A model generated the notes under the pieces. The model had not been told where the DNA came from. It did not search any database and saw only the letters and a list, made by a program, of their open reading frames with translations. Made by a program: the position numbers and the translations under genes. Of a stretch of 64,000 bases of DNA, positions 34,301 to 49,300 are shown in pieces. The stretch's first letter is position 1; every line of letters starts with the position of its first letter. The DNA is taken from contig CP136066.1 in NCBI GenBank assembly GCA_032622095.1, positions 196,594,816 through 196,658,815 of the forward strand, given 5' to 3'. This stretch comes from Siphonodentalium dalli. Its lineage: Eukaryota; Mollusca; Scaphopoda; Gadilida; Siphonodentaliidae.

Positions 34301-37300
34301 GTGTGTATGTCATTTGTAGAATGAAGTCCCCCAGTTGAAGTTGGTGATGTTCACGCATTGAGACTATAAATACTTCCCACAAGATGAGGCCTAAGCAGAA
34401 TGAGGACCACAGAAGGTGAATTTGGTGATTCTAGCCTGCTGTGCGGGACCTCATTTTGCAAATGACAGACACACTATTTGCAGGCTTGATTGATGTGGCC
34501 TCATCGACTAACTGTCCTCTTTTCTGTTATGTACAGATGATGATGATGAGCTTCGTGTGAAGAAATCCAGGCAGACTGTGATAGAGGTCACCGTACCTCA
34601 AAAAGCTGTTGGTGCTGTGATAGGTCGCCAAGGGTCAAACATCAAAGAGGTCAGTAGGTCATAGATCGAAGGTCAGGATTATAGAGGTACAGTAATGCCC
34701 TAAATCTCAGGGAGAGCTTTCCGATGAATGGCAACAAACCATATGTCCGACTAAATCCTGAAAAATTACCCATAATTCTGCTGTGGTTAAGGAGTCGATT
34801 AATTAGGGCATTACTGTAACCGTACCTCAAAAAGCTGTTGGTGCTGCCACAGGTCAGCAGGGATAAAATATCAAAGAGGTTGGTTGGTCAATTGTTATGG
34901 GGTTATAGCCATCATATTGTGTCATGTGACTGAGTAATCTGTAATCGATGAACAATATGAACACCAAAAACAAGCCCTAAACAGACAATGTCGTCTCAGT
35001 GTTTGGGGTGTTAGAATCTACACATGATGTTTCAATGAGATAGATACCCCCTGGTATGCAAATGAGCAGCACACCTCTACTGACAAAAACATGAATTACA
35101 TGGTGTTCATAAGCTCTATGCAAATGTCTGTTTATGTGGGCGGGTGTATAAGCAAACCATTTCTCTGTTAGAGCTAGGACTCCATGGGAGCTCATTGTGC
35201 ATTAAGTGGGAGACGTACATGAACGTTTTAGATTACGAATGTCGACTTGTGTAGAAAGCATGACATTAATTGCCCATTTGAAAGATAGAAGATCGAGGTA
35301 GAACAAAGAAGCTGGGTTTAATTATCATTATTACTATGACCAGATAAATTTTTGTCATCAAAAGTTTGTTTATATTTATTGCTATGTCTTCCAGATATTC
35401 ATAATTTTATTTTATTGCTCAGATTCAAGAGACCACTGGCGCCCGAGTAAACTTCCGAGACAACGTGAGAGATGGCGATAGAATTGTTGAGATTCGAGGG
35501 TCGTCAGAGAGCGCGGGCGAAGCTGAGCTACTCATCAGAAAAGCCATTGCAGACATTCCAGTTATCATATCAGAGGACATGCAGGTTCCGACAAATGCCG
35601 TCGGCAGGATTATTGGTATGGTTACTTTATTGTCATTTATCAAATATATGGGTTCACAGTGTAGTTCCTTAGAAAGATCGGGGGCTGGGAGTCTATGTTA
35701 TAATTTGAACGAAAATGGCGGCAAGTTATCACCCATGTCAATTCAAAAAAACAATTCTGTATTTTCCAAAGATATTAGACTAACGAGCTATCACAACATC
35801 TCATCTCGGATACAGCAAAAACTTGTCGAACAGGATATTTTGGTGTTCAAATTTTACAACCTCGAACAATGATCACCAAAATCACTTAAACACTTATATC
35901 TTCTCAACAGTCATATGAGGACGGTATTCATAGTGAGCTACAGTAATGCCCTAAATAATCGACCTCTTAACCACAGCAGAATTATGGGTAATTTTTCAGG
36001 ATTTAGTCTGAAATATGGCTTGTTGCCATTCATCGGAAAGCTCTCACTGAGTTGATTATTTATGGCATTACAGTATAAGAAAATTAATTGATAGCTCATT
36101 CGCTATTTATTTATAGGTGAAGATAACGATAAATACTCACTTCAATGTGAGACATCTTGCCGTCATTTTTGAGAAAATATTATGAACCCTAAATACTTAT
36201 TGACTTGTAGTTTCGTTAGGAAATATTCAGATAATAAGTTCAACAAACGACCATAGGTTGAACTTATTATCTGAACATTTCCCTCCAATAAATAGCACTC
36301 CTTCTGCACTGTTTTATCTGTTGTCTGCTTATTATTCCTTAACCCCTCCAGATAAATAATAGACCATTCTAATGTATACTTTTCTATTACTGTGTGCTAG
36401 AATCCATTTAGTTAGAGAAACAGGCCTTAAAATCCATCATATTTTGCGAGAATCAAAACATAGCATTTCTACATGGAATCAGGACTTTTTACGAGAATTA
36501 AAATGAGAATCATGATTCTGATTCTCGTCTGATTTTAACCCTTTCAGTGCCAGGTCTGATTTTTGTATCAACCCATATACCCTGTGCCAATGCATTCTAT
36601 TATATATGCGAGTCGACCATAGGTCGCCTCGCATATATAAGAGAATGCATTGGCCTAACTATTTTTCATCATTTGTTATTATTTTTTACAATTTTAATAA
36701 TTTGTTCTTATATTCTTTAACAGACTTATTTTGTAGGTTTAGTGCCAGGGAATCTTACGTTTTTCATGGGCATCAAAATTATTACTATGAATACTTGGTG
36801 ATAGTTTTGAGTTATAACATGCCCCTAAGGTTTTATCCAGTTTGTTTTTAAATTCGCTATAGCATGCTTAAGCATACCCAAAAAAAATTAAACCCAAAAA
36901 AATCTATATAAAAAAACAAAAACAAATTTTTTTTTTTTTTTTGGGCCGATTTTACAGACCGTAAATTAGGGCCGATGAGATCGGCCCCTGGCACTGAAAG
37001 GGTTAAAGCCGGAGAAATGTTTAGATGTCAGAGGATTCCGGCCCTTGGTGCCAACAACATTCTAACATCCCATTATCAGTAGTCACTTGATTTCCACCCT
37101 TTCAATTGTAGAGTAGTTCAGCTGATAATTTAAAAGAAAATAGCCTTGGACATTGTCAGGGTTTCCAATAGGGGTTGGGGAATGAGTCCCCTTTAGCCAC
37201 TCGAGGAAAATGTCAGTCCATTCGACCATCTACAAATACCTAGTATTAGTACAGCAGCAGTCCATGATATAGTATTTGTAAACCACACCATGTTATTTAT

Positions 37301-40300
37301 AAGCCTAAATACTAAGCGTCTATTGTAAAATAAGTGTAAAACAAGGTATTACAATTGTGGTTATATTTTAACAAACTGAAAGGTAATGCAAGGGCGTTTT
37401 CATTGGCAGTACATAAAATTGATACAGTACAAAACCTTGGAACTTTTTGAAGTTTTGACAGGGAACCTAATAAAGTCAAAAAATAACGCGGGGAATATAT
37501 TTCTTTACTATCTGTTCCTTAATATTGTACTTCGCTGCTGATGAAAGTCCCAACTCGAAATTGCATGCTTTTATGTGACTTTTGTGAGCCGATATCGCAA
37601 TAAATATTGAAACAATTACCCAGGAGAAATTCAATAATTGCAAGCGACTCAAAGCAAAATCGCTCACAAAGTCACTTAAATCGTGAAATTTTGAGTTGGG
37701 ACCTCCGCCTACAGTGAATTACATTATTAAGGAACGGATAATAACAAAGAAATATATTCCCAGCGTTATTTTTTCGACTTTATAAGGTTCCCTGTCAAAA
37801 CTTCAAAAAGATCCCAGGTTTTGTACTGGTGGAATATGATCTCTACGAGCGTTAGCCAGAGTAGAGATTCATGGTATGATCTAGAAGAATACGTCAGTTT
37901 AGTATATACTTTAACCATTTCAGTGCCAAGTCCGTTTTTTGTATCAACCCATATTTCCTTGATCATTTTTCAAATTTATTGATTATAATAATGTGATACA
38001 TTGATGGAAAGAGCTCTAAGAGCTCTTTCCATCAATGTATCACATTATTATAATCAATAAATTTGAAAAATGATCAAGGAAATATGGGTTGATACAAAAA
38101 TCGGACTTGGCACTGAAATGGAGCTCTTTCCATCAATGTATCACATTATTATAATCAATAAAATTGAAAAATGATCAAGGAAATATGGGTTGATATGAAA
38201 ATCGGACTTGGCACTGAAATGGTTAAAAACAGAATGAGAGTATTCAGCATTTAACCCTTTCATGACGGGAGCTTCCTCAAATTTTGCTAAAATCCTCTGC
38301 CAATGCATTCTCTTATATATGCGAGTCTCCCTTAGGGAGCCTCGCATATATAAGAGAATGCATTTGCCTAACAATATTTACCTTAACCTTGTAAGCCAGT
38401 GCATTCTCTTATATATGCGAGGCTCGATCCCTATGGGAGACTCGCATATATGAGAGAATGCACTGCCGCAGAATCTTTCATGCTGCACCAGCACAGCTGC
38501 CGTCATGGAAGGGTTAATGGATTAACATATAAAACGGCATCTTTTTATTGCGCACCCATTGATTTTGCGAAAAACAGCAAAACGAAGATTTCAAAACATT
38601 CAACAAAAATAATTGTCTGAGGTCAATACAAACTGATTACGTTGACAACGACCTTGACAAATGTATGTGCTAAATTATGAGTTATAGTTGACAATAATCA
38701 CTAGTTTGTTCAATTAAATAAAGCAACATCGACCTAAATTTCAGTATTCTACAAGATACAATGTTCAGAGTGTGCAATAAACCTATAACAACACAGTGGT
38801 GTGAACATTTTAGCATTATTTAACTAATTTGGTTTTTCATGAGGTAAAACGTGAATGATTCATTCTCGATGTTCCATCGCATCACATTAAATGCGTGCAA
38901 TAACGTTAACCAGTTTATATATACACTTGTTTTGTTCTCTCTCTCTATATACATGTATATATATATATATGATATATCTGTAGTTTGTTATTTCTAGAAG
39001 TGAGTTTGTTAATGTGTTCTGAAACTAACATCTTATGTGATTGCGCTCATAGCCTAGATGAAATGCTTAGTTCTCTTCAAGTCTGAGTTTAGTGTACCTG
39101 TCATTTGCAGAATGAGATCCCCAGAGGGTGAATTTAGTGACACTATCTTGCACAGCAGGCTGGAGTCACAAATTCATCCTCTGGGGACCTCAGTCTGCAT
39201 GGCTTCATCTGCTGTGGGAGAGCTAGACTCAGATCGATCTAAGTTCCCAGATAGTGAATATCCTGATGTACACCCATTGGGCTCCTTCTTCTGCCATTTT
39301 GGGGATATACAGAAACTAAACTGTGAAAGAAAAAGATTCTAAAGGAACTATAACACTTGCTAATTTGATAATAAAGATACTTTTCAGCCTATAAAGCAGA
39401 AGGAAGTTCCCAGAGAGTGAATTTATTGATGCTAGCCCGCTATGCGGAGTAGCGTCACTAAATTCACCCTCTGGGGACCTCATTCTTCAAATGTCCAGCA
39501 CTATTCACAGGCCTGCGCCACGTAGGACACAAATAGAGAGAGTTCCAGAAATTCAAAATGGTGGCCTGAGATTTATTGGATGGCATTAATATTTGGATTC
39601 AGTTGAAAAACATTCGGACTACAAATTACTAAAAAGTTTTCATTTATTGGAGTGCAAATAGTCTATTGATGTCACATTGTACTCATATTTGTCATATCAG
39701 AATTGAAAATAGCTTTTATAGACATGCTAACTTGATTACCAGATAATTATTTCATGAAATAATGAGCCATTTGCTACATGCTGGCGTTTTATTCCTTTAA
39801 TATGTACATATGTATGTTTTCATATCCAACTTTTAATATTCCCTTCTACTATCACTTTTCCACATCCCAATAGCTCTATCATTTTCTTTAAGGCCAATAA
39901 AAAAACTAAGTAGATTCTCATCCAACGGTATTTTAAATTGGGGTGAGCGGGTGGATGAATTTAAATTGGGGTGGGCGGGTGGATTAATTTAAATTGGGGT
40001 GGGTGGGTGGATTAATTTAAATTGGGGTGGGCGGGTGGATTAATTTAAATTGGGGTGGGTGGGTGGATGAATTTATTTTTTTATATTTTATTCTTGCTAA
40101 CATAAATCGTCATGGTGAGTTCCAGAATATTGTGCAGTATCCTACCTTATTCAATACATGTTAATTTACATTGCCCAATTTGATAAAAGTAGACTGAATA
40201 ATGGGTCATCACAAATGTACTTTGAAGGATAATAACCTGCCTGGCTGAGATTTTCTTGCCTGCCTCAATTTTTGTTTTTCAATTTTATCCAGAAGGCTAG

Positions 40301-43300
40301 TCAATAGTTACCTGAGTGTCAATGTGAATATTTATCATTTTTCCCAATCCCAAAAGCAAATATAAGTCAGTTATTAAGCTCAACGTTGGTAGAGATCTTA
40401 CCGCAGAGTGAATGAATTCAAAGGGCAGCATGTTTCTATCCAATGCTTAGCTCATTTTCAATGCACATTGATCTACCATATTCCATGGGACTGTGACTAC
40501 ACTACACTATCGGTTTAAAAAAAAACAATTTGCTTTAAAAAAAAATAAAATTTTTTAAAAGCCATGCCTGTCTGGAAAATTACCCCAGTGTCATCAGAAA
40601 CAGAGAATTTTTTTTTTTGGCCTAAGGCATGAGAACAAAAGTTTACCCAAATAAAAACAATTTAGGAGGGGACCAAAAATATGGTCAGTAGGGGGTGAGA
40701 TTCTAGATTGTTTTATATTGGCCTAAAAAGTTAATTATAAAATTAAAAAATTAACAGTGTTTCAAATAACATGCAAAAGACACTAGAAATAGTCAATGAT
40801 ATATTCAACTTAAAAGGTATTTTTGAGTTGATATATATATATATAATGGTTATTTTTTGCGTGATTACATAGCATAAAACAAGGATGCTGATCACGACTT
40901 CTTGTCTGTGATTCAGCACAATTGTGTTTTTAAAGTGCAATCACATACGGAAATAAAGATTATTCTTTCAATATGATCCTTGAACACGTTCAGTTCTTTC
41001 CTGATATTTATAAAACAGAACCTCTGCTTCCTTCTATTGACTGTTAGCCTTTTTCCTCTTCACCTGATCTACGTCTTAGAGGCACTGCAGATGCTGCGAT
41101 TAAAATCGTAAGTGGGGAAAATCGCAGATGGAGCATCCACTGCGCATGCTCATGACAATATCGCAGCCATATCGTAGCGATGAAGCAATGTTTGATTTTT
41201 ACCAGGAAAATCGTGGCATGACCTTGGCAACACACGCGATTGTAGCTGTCACATGACCATGGTCGCAATCGTTTCACAATTTACATGCTATCATATATAT
41301 GATCGAGCACGTGGATAAAATCGCAGCTGTGGACATCGCAGCACCATAGCGTCTGTGGGCAAGCCACTTTTCTCCGCCTGCGATTTTTCCCCACTTATGA
41401 TTTTAATCACAGCGTCTTCAGTGGCACTTAAGTGTTTTCTCGTCACCTCCCATTTCCTTGCAGTTCTTACTGTGTGGATCTGGACCCGTCTCACGTCCTA
41501 TATCAGGCAGATTTCAGGCCGTCCGTCGAGGGTTCAAAGTGAGCCAATTTCTCTGCTGTGTCCCTCTATTCCTTGTCTTGCTCATGACATTTGCACGGCT
41601 ATGCAATGCATGCACCCTGATTTTTTAACAGCAACAAGGATGCAAGTCTTTCTGTTCCGCTCCAGGATTATACTTTTTCAGTTTTTTTTTTTTCAGAAAA
41701 ACTGCCTTGATTCTCTATTGGTATGCTGTCATGTCCTTGTTTGGTCATGCCCATAGAGATCATATTCCACATTTTCAAAACATGGAAACTTTTTGATATC
41801 CTGACCTGTTAATGGTGGGGAAAATTTATAACATTTAACAAACAATGCAGAGAATAACTTTGTTAAAGGGGTACTGTACACTAAATCCAGCCACTTTAAA
41901 GGGGTACTGTACACTAAATCCGGCCACTTTAAAGGGGTACTGTACACTAAATCCGGCCAATTATTGGACCATCTCCTTTTATACTCAACAGAATATATGC
42001 CACAAATTAAAGAATTTGATCCATGGATTAGTGCAAAATACACTTGTATGCTCTATGAACGATGCAAGCAACATGGTAATTATAATGAAAATGAATAAAT
42101 TGAATATTGAGGTTGAATCGAATGACAAAACAAATATTGGATATTTCGCAGGGGCCTACTTGGTAACAGTCATTTTCTCCCTAATAATCTAATACGTACT
42201 TGTCTAGGCTGGTCCTGGCATCAATGAGTATTTAGAATAGAAAGGGTTAAGACAATACTTTTATTTTCTTTTCGGAACAATCCTGAGTTTAGTGTGCATG
42301 TCATTTGCAGAATGAGTTCCCCAGAGGGTGAATTTAGTGACGCTATCCCACACATGGGGCGAGCTTCACCAAATTCACCCTCTTGGGACCTCATTCTGCT
42401 TGGCCTCATTTGCTATGGGATACATAGACTCAGATTAAAGTTCCAAATGGTGAATATCGTGATGTACACCCATTGGGAACCTTGATTATGCAATGAGTCT
42501 TCTGCAAATTTGGGGTTATATAGAGAAACTAAACTTAAAAAGAAATAGAATCTAAGTTTCTATAGAAATTTGATCATAAAAAAAATTTCCAGAGAAGATG
42601 AGGCCTAAAAAGAAATGAGGCCCCAGAGGGTGAATTTAGTGTTGCTAGCCCGCTATTCTGCAAATAACAGGCACCTTATTCCCAGGCCTGGTTCGGAAGT
42701 CTTATTTGAGTTTGCTTCTCCTTAGTCAGTTACAATAGTGCCCTAAATAATCGACTCCTTAACAACAGGAGAATTATTGGTAATTTTTCAGGATTTGGTC
42801 GGAAATATGGCTTGTTGCCATTCATCGATAAGCTCTCAGTAAGAGCTTTCTGATGAATTGCAACAAGTCATATTTCCGACTAAATTATGAAAAATTACTC
42901 ATAATTCTGCTGTGGTTAAGGAGTCGATTATTTAGGACATTACTGAAGTTTTTAAGGAGTTTATAATATAGTATTAATGTCTCCCTTTATTGCATGATAT
43001 GGTGATTGGCTGAATTTTCACGCCACATATTTTCATTTGATTCTTGGTGCTGGTGTTGTTGCTTAATGAAAACAAGGTTTAGTGTATGGTTCCTTCATTC
43101 CCTTATTAAATATTGTCGTCCTAAATATCATGGGCATAGAGCATGTTGAAATGAATTTTTGGTATTCATAAATTTTCTACTCATGACTTGAGCTACAAAA
43201 TTACTGTGCTTTATGGGAAATGAAACTCTTTATTACACGGGACAACCTAAATTTTAAGGCAAATCATAAGAATGAAAACGCGCTTTATGGTACTATTTCG

Positions 43301-46300
43301 ACAAATATACATTAGAAATATTCCATATATTTTAAGAGTCATATCCTTTTTTGCAAATTACATATATACAATTTCAAAACATTTTGTATGAAAATCGATG
43401 ATGAAATTGAAAGTATGGACTTTCCAGAACTAGAGCAAGCTCAATTCACAAAGAACTTTTTTTATTTAGTTTTATACACAAATTTGTATAGACAAATTTG
43501 GTCAGAAATCTTTGTGTATATCTCCTTTAAAATTAGGCATACATAATTTTGATATTCAGAGAAGGCAAGTCTGTTTAAATAGTGCCTTTTAGGTTTTGCT
43601 GGTGATATTATGTTTTGCTGGTGATATTATGTTTTGCTGGTGATATTATGTTTTGCTGGTGATATTATGTTTTCCAGAAACTTGTTTGCGATTCTGTTGT
43701 TATATAATTCTTCTCTGAAAAATGCCTTATTTTCTCTGTTGTGTCTTATCAATGTGGTCAGGTTATATTTAGTTCATTATTGATGCTTCTGTACTTGGGC
43801 TGCAATTTAATGCTTTTCCTCCAGTTTGCGCATCATTATTTTTATTGTGAGAATGTTTATGATTGAAACTGAAATGCAAATTTTATTTTTAATTGATTTG
43901 CTGGTGAAATAGTATTATTTAAGAGAATATTATTAATCATCAAATATGTTGGAGGACACAATATCATGATATTAGTCTGTTGGTTTGACATCTCATTCTT
44001 CTGTCAACACAATTTGATTGGTGGATACTTTTTCATTTTAGTGCAGGTAACATTCAACCAATCGGAACATTGGAAAATTCCACAATTTTAGTGAATCCAA
44101 CTCGCTTCCAAAGTACTGGGGGTTCAGAACTAGACTGATAATTTCATATATTAAAATAATTTCGTAAATACTTGACTTGCATGCCAATTCCACTGTTAGA
44201 TAAAGATCAGCATTTTTGACTCTGAACAATCAAACTGTACTTGTTGATAAATGAAGACTTAATTTTTTGTTCTAACATTTGGGTCTAGATATAAGGCATG
44301 GCATATTAAATTCCAACACTTTCTAATATAGAGAGATGAAAACTTAAGCCATACTCACTCGGATGCAACATTAATTTAAAGCAAAAAAAAAATTCGTACT
44401 TTTTAACCCTTTGAGTGCCAGGGGCCGATCTCATCGGCCCTAAACCTACAAAATAAGTCTGTTAAAGAATATAAGAATAAATTATTAAAATTGTAAAAAA
44501 TTGTGAAAAAAAAAAAATTGTTAGGCCAATGCATTCTCTTATATATGCGAGGCGACCTATGGTCGACTCGCATATATAAGAGAATGCATTGGCACAGGAT
44601 ATATGGGTTGATACAAAAATCGACCTGGCACTCAATGGATTAAACTTAAAATTTTCACCCCACCAAGGGACATTTGATCAAGTGATATTTTATTTTACTA
44701 TATTTTGTATTTGCATTCTATGTCTTACACTGATAATATTATTTTTAAGGTCGGGGAGGAGAGAGCATTAGATCGATACAACATGCTTCAAATTGTAAGG
44801 TGTTTATAGACAGAGTCGAAGATGTCTATCGAAAAGAGAAGACGAGAGCTGTCAAACTAACTGGCTCTCGACAGCAAATCGATGTCGCTAAAGTGAGTGC
44901 AACCATTCAAGACCAGGAAAGTGCTTAACCCTTTACCCAACAAAGCGGCCAAAAACGCCCAAATAAAGCTTCAACAGCCTAAAATATCTTCGGTCTGTCT
45001 CAATAACACCATACAAATATGGATATCATTGGAACCGGTTCATTGACCACATTGTGATGGTTACAGTTATGCCCTGTGCCAATGCATTCTCTTATATATG
45101 CGAGTCGACCATAGGTCGCCTCGCATATATAAGAGAATTCATTGGCCTTAACACTTTTTACCATTTTTTCTTACATTCTTTAACAATTTTATAATTTTTT
45201 CTTACATTTTTTAACATTTTTTATAATATTTTTCTACATTCTTTGACAATTTTATCATTTTTAATATGGGTTAAGCCAATGCATTCTCTTATATATGCGA
45301 GGCGACCTAGGGTCGACTCGCATATATAATAGAATGCATTGGCACAGGGCCGTTCTGTTGGGTAAAGGGTTAAGTTTGTGTGTGATAACTTAAAGATGCA
45401 TCATTCAATAAAGCTCCTCTCAATTACTATTTATTTGGATTTGAGGTAAAAAATATTTGATTTGAGTCGAGGAACCCACCTATCAAAGCTCAGAGTTATT
45501 AGATATCAATTTTTGAAATCTATTATTTTTCACCATCAAGACTTAATTAGTGGCCCAGTAAAAATTTGACGAGCCGACGGTCGTGGACCAAATTGCGGAT
45601 GAAGATGGATAACTCTAAAATCAAGAGGCTTTGTGTTGATAATTAGGCCAAATTTTGTCGAACAACATGTTGATAAATAATATGTTTCAGGCAATTTTAT
45701 ACTATAGTTGACAGTGGTTAGCATTTATTTTGGGGCAATTAATCGATTCTGATAACTGAGCACCTTTAACTAGCCTTGGTATTATAACAGATATATGCCA
45801 AACACATAATTTAACATGTTGAACATTTATGAGAATTGGCCTTAGATGGAATTGAATATGAATAGAGGGTGAACTGAAATTGGATTCATGACCTAAGTTT
45901 TTAAATGACAGAAGAGGGAAGATGATAGCAAGTTTGTCATTTCAAGACTTAAGTTATAAATCCAATGTCATTCCTAAATTCAATTAGAAATAAAAGGCCG
46001 CTGAGCCCCAGTGTCCTCTGAAAGGACCATGACTCTGGTAAAAAGAGACAAACTTTACCTGTATTTATCCATATACAAAATTTGAAAACGAACAGATATT
46101 AAATGATAACTAAAGCTATCACCTGGAAACCAAAATAATCATCAAATTATAACTCCAGTAAATATAGGCGGATCGACCCCAAATTTGAATTTGACCTATA
46201 TATTCATGGTAATCCATATACTATATTTGATAACTAAAACTAATGTGATCATCCAGAAATCATCTGCGATGGACACAGTTATTTTCGGGGGGAGAATATT

Positions 46301-49300
46301 ATTTAATACAACAACAGTGGGGCTATTATCAACGTGAGCATGTGTTGCTATACATAGTTTTGTGAATACTTTTTGTGATGTGCAGAATTTTCCAAGCACA
46401 AGAGATGATAAATAATGCTGCTGTTTAAATGAAGTCAATTTCCTAGTCGAGGCCATTCCAGTTGGTGTGTTGCCCACAAAATTTGCATGAATTGACACAA
46501 TTTGTGTGCAATTAGGATCTGCGACGTCAATATAATCTTTATGACTGCCGTTGTCTAAAATCCAAATGTGTATTCATCTTGGGAGATGGGATCTGTAAAT
46601 AAAGTTAATATAATAACATTGAAGACACAGTTTCAATGCATTGGAGATATGATGGAAAGATTGTCATATGCGCAGTTTGACACTTCGGCCCCAAATGCAT
46701 GTTAACTGAGGTGACATGGACAGGTAAAATGTAGGGTCAATCAGTACAAAGTTCATAAAAATATTAAGAATTGTTGTCTGTTTCTCAGGAATTAATTGAG
46801 GAGAAAGTAAAAGATGAAGAAATCTTTCGAGCTAAAGCTGATGTCATGGCATCAAACAGACCAGAGCGAAGTCGACAGAAAAAAGAACCCGTGTTCGTCA
46901 ACGGCAAATCTGAGACACTGTACTCCAGTACAGGTAAGTCGGTTGTAATATCTATTCCAACATTCAGGAGTCTACCCTATTGTCGTGGCCAGCTGTTTTC
47001 TTTTCGAAATAATATGAACCACACCTGTTGTGAAATTCATTTGAAAATGATGAAAGATGGAGAAGTGGAATTAGTTTAAAACAACTCATTATCAGTATCA
47101 TCTATCCAACTTCACGTTTTGGATTTCACAGTTCATCATAAACAACTGTATATTTACAATGTCAGCATTGTTTGTATGCTAGCCAGTTATTCAGTCCGGG
47201 AGGGCTAAAAATTGCTCTCGCTTGAGGTTTTTTCGAGAGGTGAATGCTCTCACAGGGGCAATTCCTGTATTTTGTCGTTATTTGGAATCTTGAATCATAT
47301 CAAGACAAGGTCCAATGTAAAAATTTGTATTGTCGGGATTGTTATCCAGGTGTCATGGATTAACCTTAACCTCGATTAATATTAATCTTAATGTAGATTA
47401 ACAATCTCCATTTCCATTAAACCATATTTATATTGTAAATGATGTCTATCTCTTCAGTCAATACACCATAAATATAAATCTATATTCAATAGTACGTGTA
47501 AATGCAGCATCTTTATCCTTATGTTTTACTTCTACATACATTATAGTATATGACTATGAAATATCTTCAACAAACATATAATAGATTGGTCAAGGACCCG
47601 GAGTCAGAAAATTATTTATAATTTCCATGGGAGGAAGCAGGAAGACAACCGTATGGTCATGCAACCTCCCTGTAATGTATATTGTGATATGTTAAAAAAA
47701 CATTTTGTTTACATTAATTATTGTTGATATACATTGCTGAATAAAGTATATTCTATTCTATTCTATTCTATTCCAGTTGTATAGACAAAACAATTCAAGT
47801 TTCAAGTTTAACTTTAATTTCTATGAGATATATTAATTAAATTATATTACCCAAATTTAAAGAGTTTATGTGTAACGATGCACAACATTATACAAATTAA
47901 AAATGAATTCATTTTACAAACTACTTTAATGGAAACACAGTCAAAATGAACTACATTCAGTGTTGCCTTAACCCTTTACCCAACAGAAGGGCCCTGTGCC
48001 AATGCATTCTCTTATATATGCGAGTCGACCATAGGTCGCCTCGCATATATAAGAGAATGCATTGGCTTAACACATTAAAAATTATAAAATTTTTAAAGAA
48101 TGTAAGAAAAAATGGTCAATGCATTCTCTTATCTATGGTCGACTCGCATATATAAGAGAATGCATTGGCACAGGGCATAACTGTAACCATCACAATGTGG
48201 TCAATGAGCCGGTTCCAATGATATCCATATTTGTATGGTTTTATTGAGACAGACCCAAGATAATTTAGGCTGTTGCAGCTTTATTTGGCCGTTTTTGGCC
48301 GGTTTGTTGGGTAAAGGGTTAATTGTCAATTGTGCATTTTATTTGAATTGATGTGAGCTAAAAGTGAAATTGCAAGATGAAACATTTATCTGTCAATCAC
48401 CTTGTACTTGCACTGTCTTGTTGATAGTGACAGTTATTTTTGCACGAATGACAGACTATCTCTCACAAGCAGCACTGTGCGTCAACATCAAATGCGAATT
48501 ATGTCAGCATTATTCAGGAATTGGCCATGTGTGACACACAGACTTTGTAGTAATCAACATTATTTGTGACATCGTAGCTGACTGCTTGAGTGACCATGAT
48601 TACTTATTGTCACTTTCTCTGTTATATTCCCGTTCATGCTCGATCAAAGGACCAATAGTGCAGCTTTGTCTTAAACTCTTCAAAAGCCATTTGTAATAGA
48701 CTTGAACATACTTGAACAAATCTCTTATGCCACCTAAAAGTTTTGTGGTTGATACTAGTGCAGGCATAGAAATTTAAATTTTCCACACATAGTTTTACAG
48801 CCAATTTATTTTAGCAAATTATAACAGAAATAGATTGTAGGATATCTATCTCATATATATTTTGAAGACCTCTGTCTGTTTGTTTGTTTGTCTGTCTGTC
48901 TGTCTGTCATTAATACAAATCTACGATTCTCGACCGATCGGGACGAAACTTGGTACGTGTGTGTAGTTTGACCAGGCGGTGGTCGTTGTCGTATTGGCGA
49001 GCCCGTGCGACGCCCGGGCAGCGCATGCGCAGACGAGATCTCGGAAACGGGTGGAGCTATCGACTTGAAATTTGGTATGTGAATGTATCTTGCCTCGAAT
49101 ACGAATTTTATCGGGTCGCCGAGTCCGTGCGACGCCAGCTTCGCGCATGCGCAGAAGAGATCTCGGAAACGGGTGGAGCTATCGACTTGAAATTTGGTAT
49201 GTGAATGTATCTTGCCCCGGATACGAATTTTATCGGGTCGCCGAGCCCGTGTGACGCCAGCTTCGCGCATGCGCAGACGAGATCTCGGAAACGGGTGGAG

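Noticed and set aside
35425-35643. Minus-strand frame opposite exon 3
   Set aside because: It is the antisense shadow of TDRKH exon 3.
41845-42192. 115-codon open frame on the + strand
   Set aside because: It is created by a 33-bp tandem repeat (TLKGYCTLNPA repeated) inside a dispersed repeat that recurs inverted at 54830-54898.
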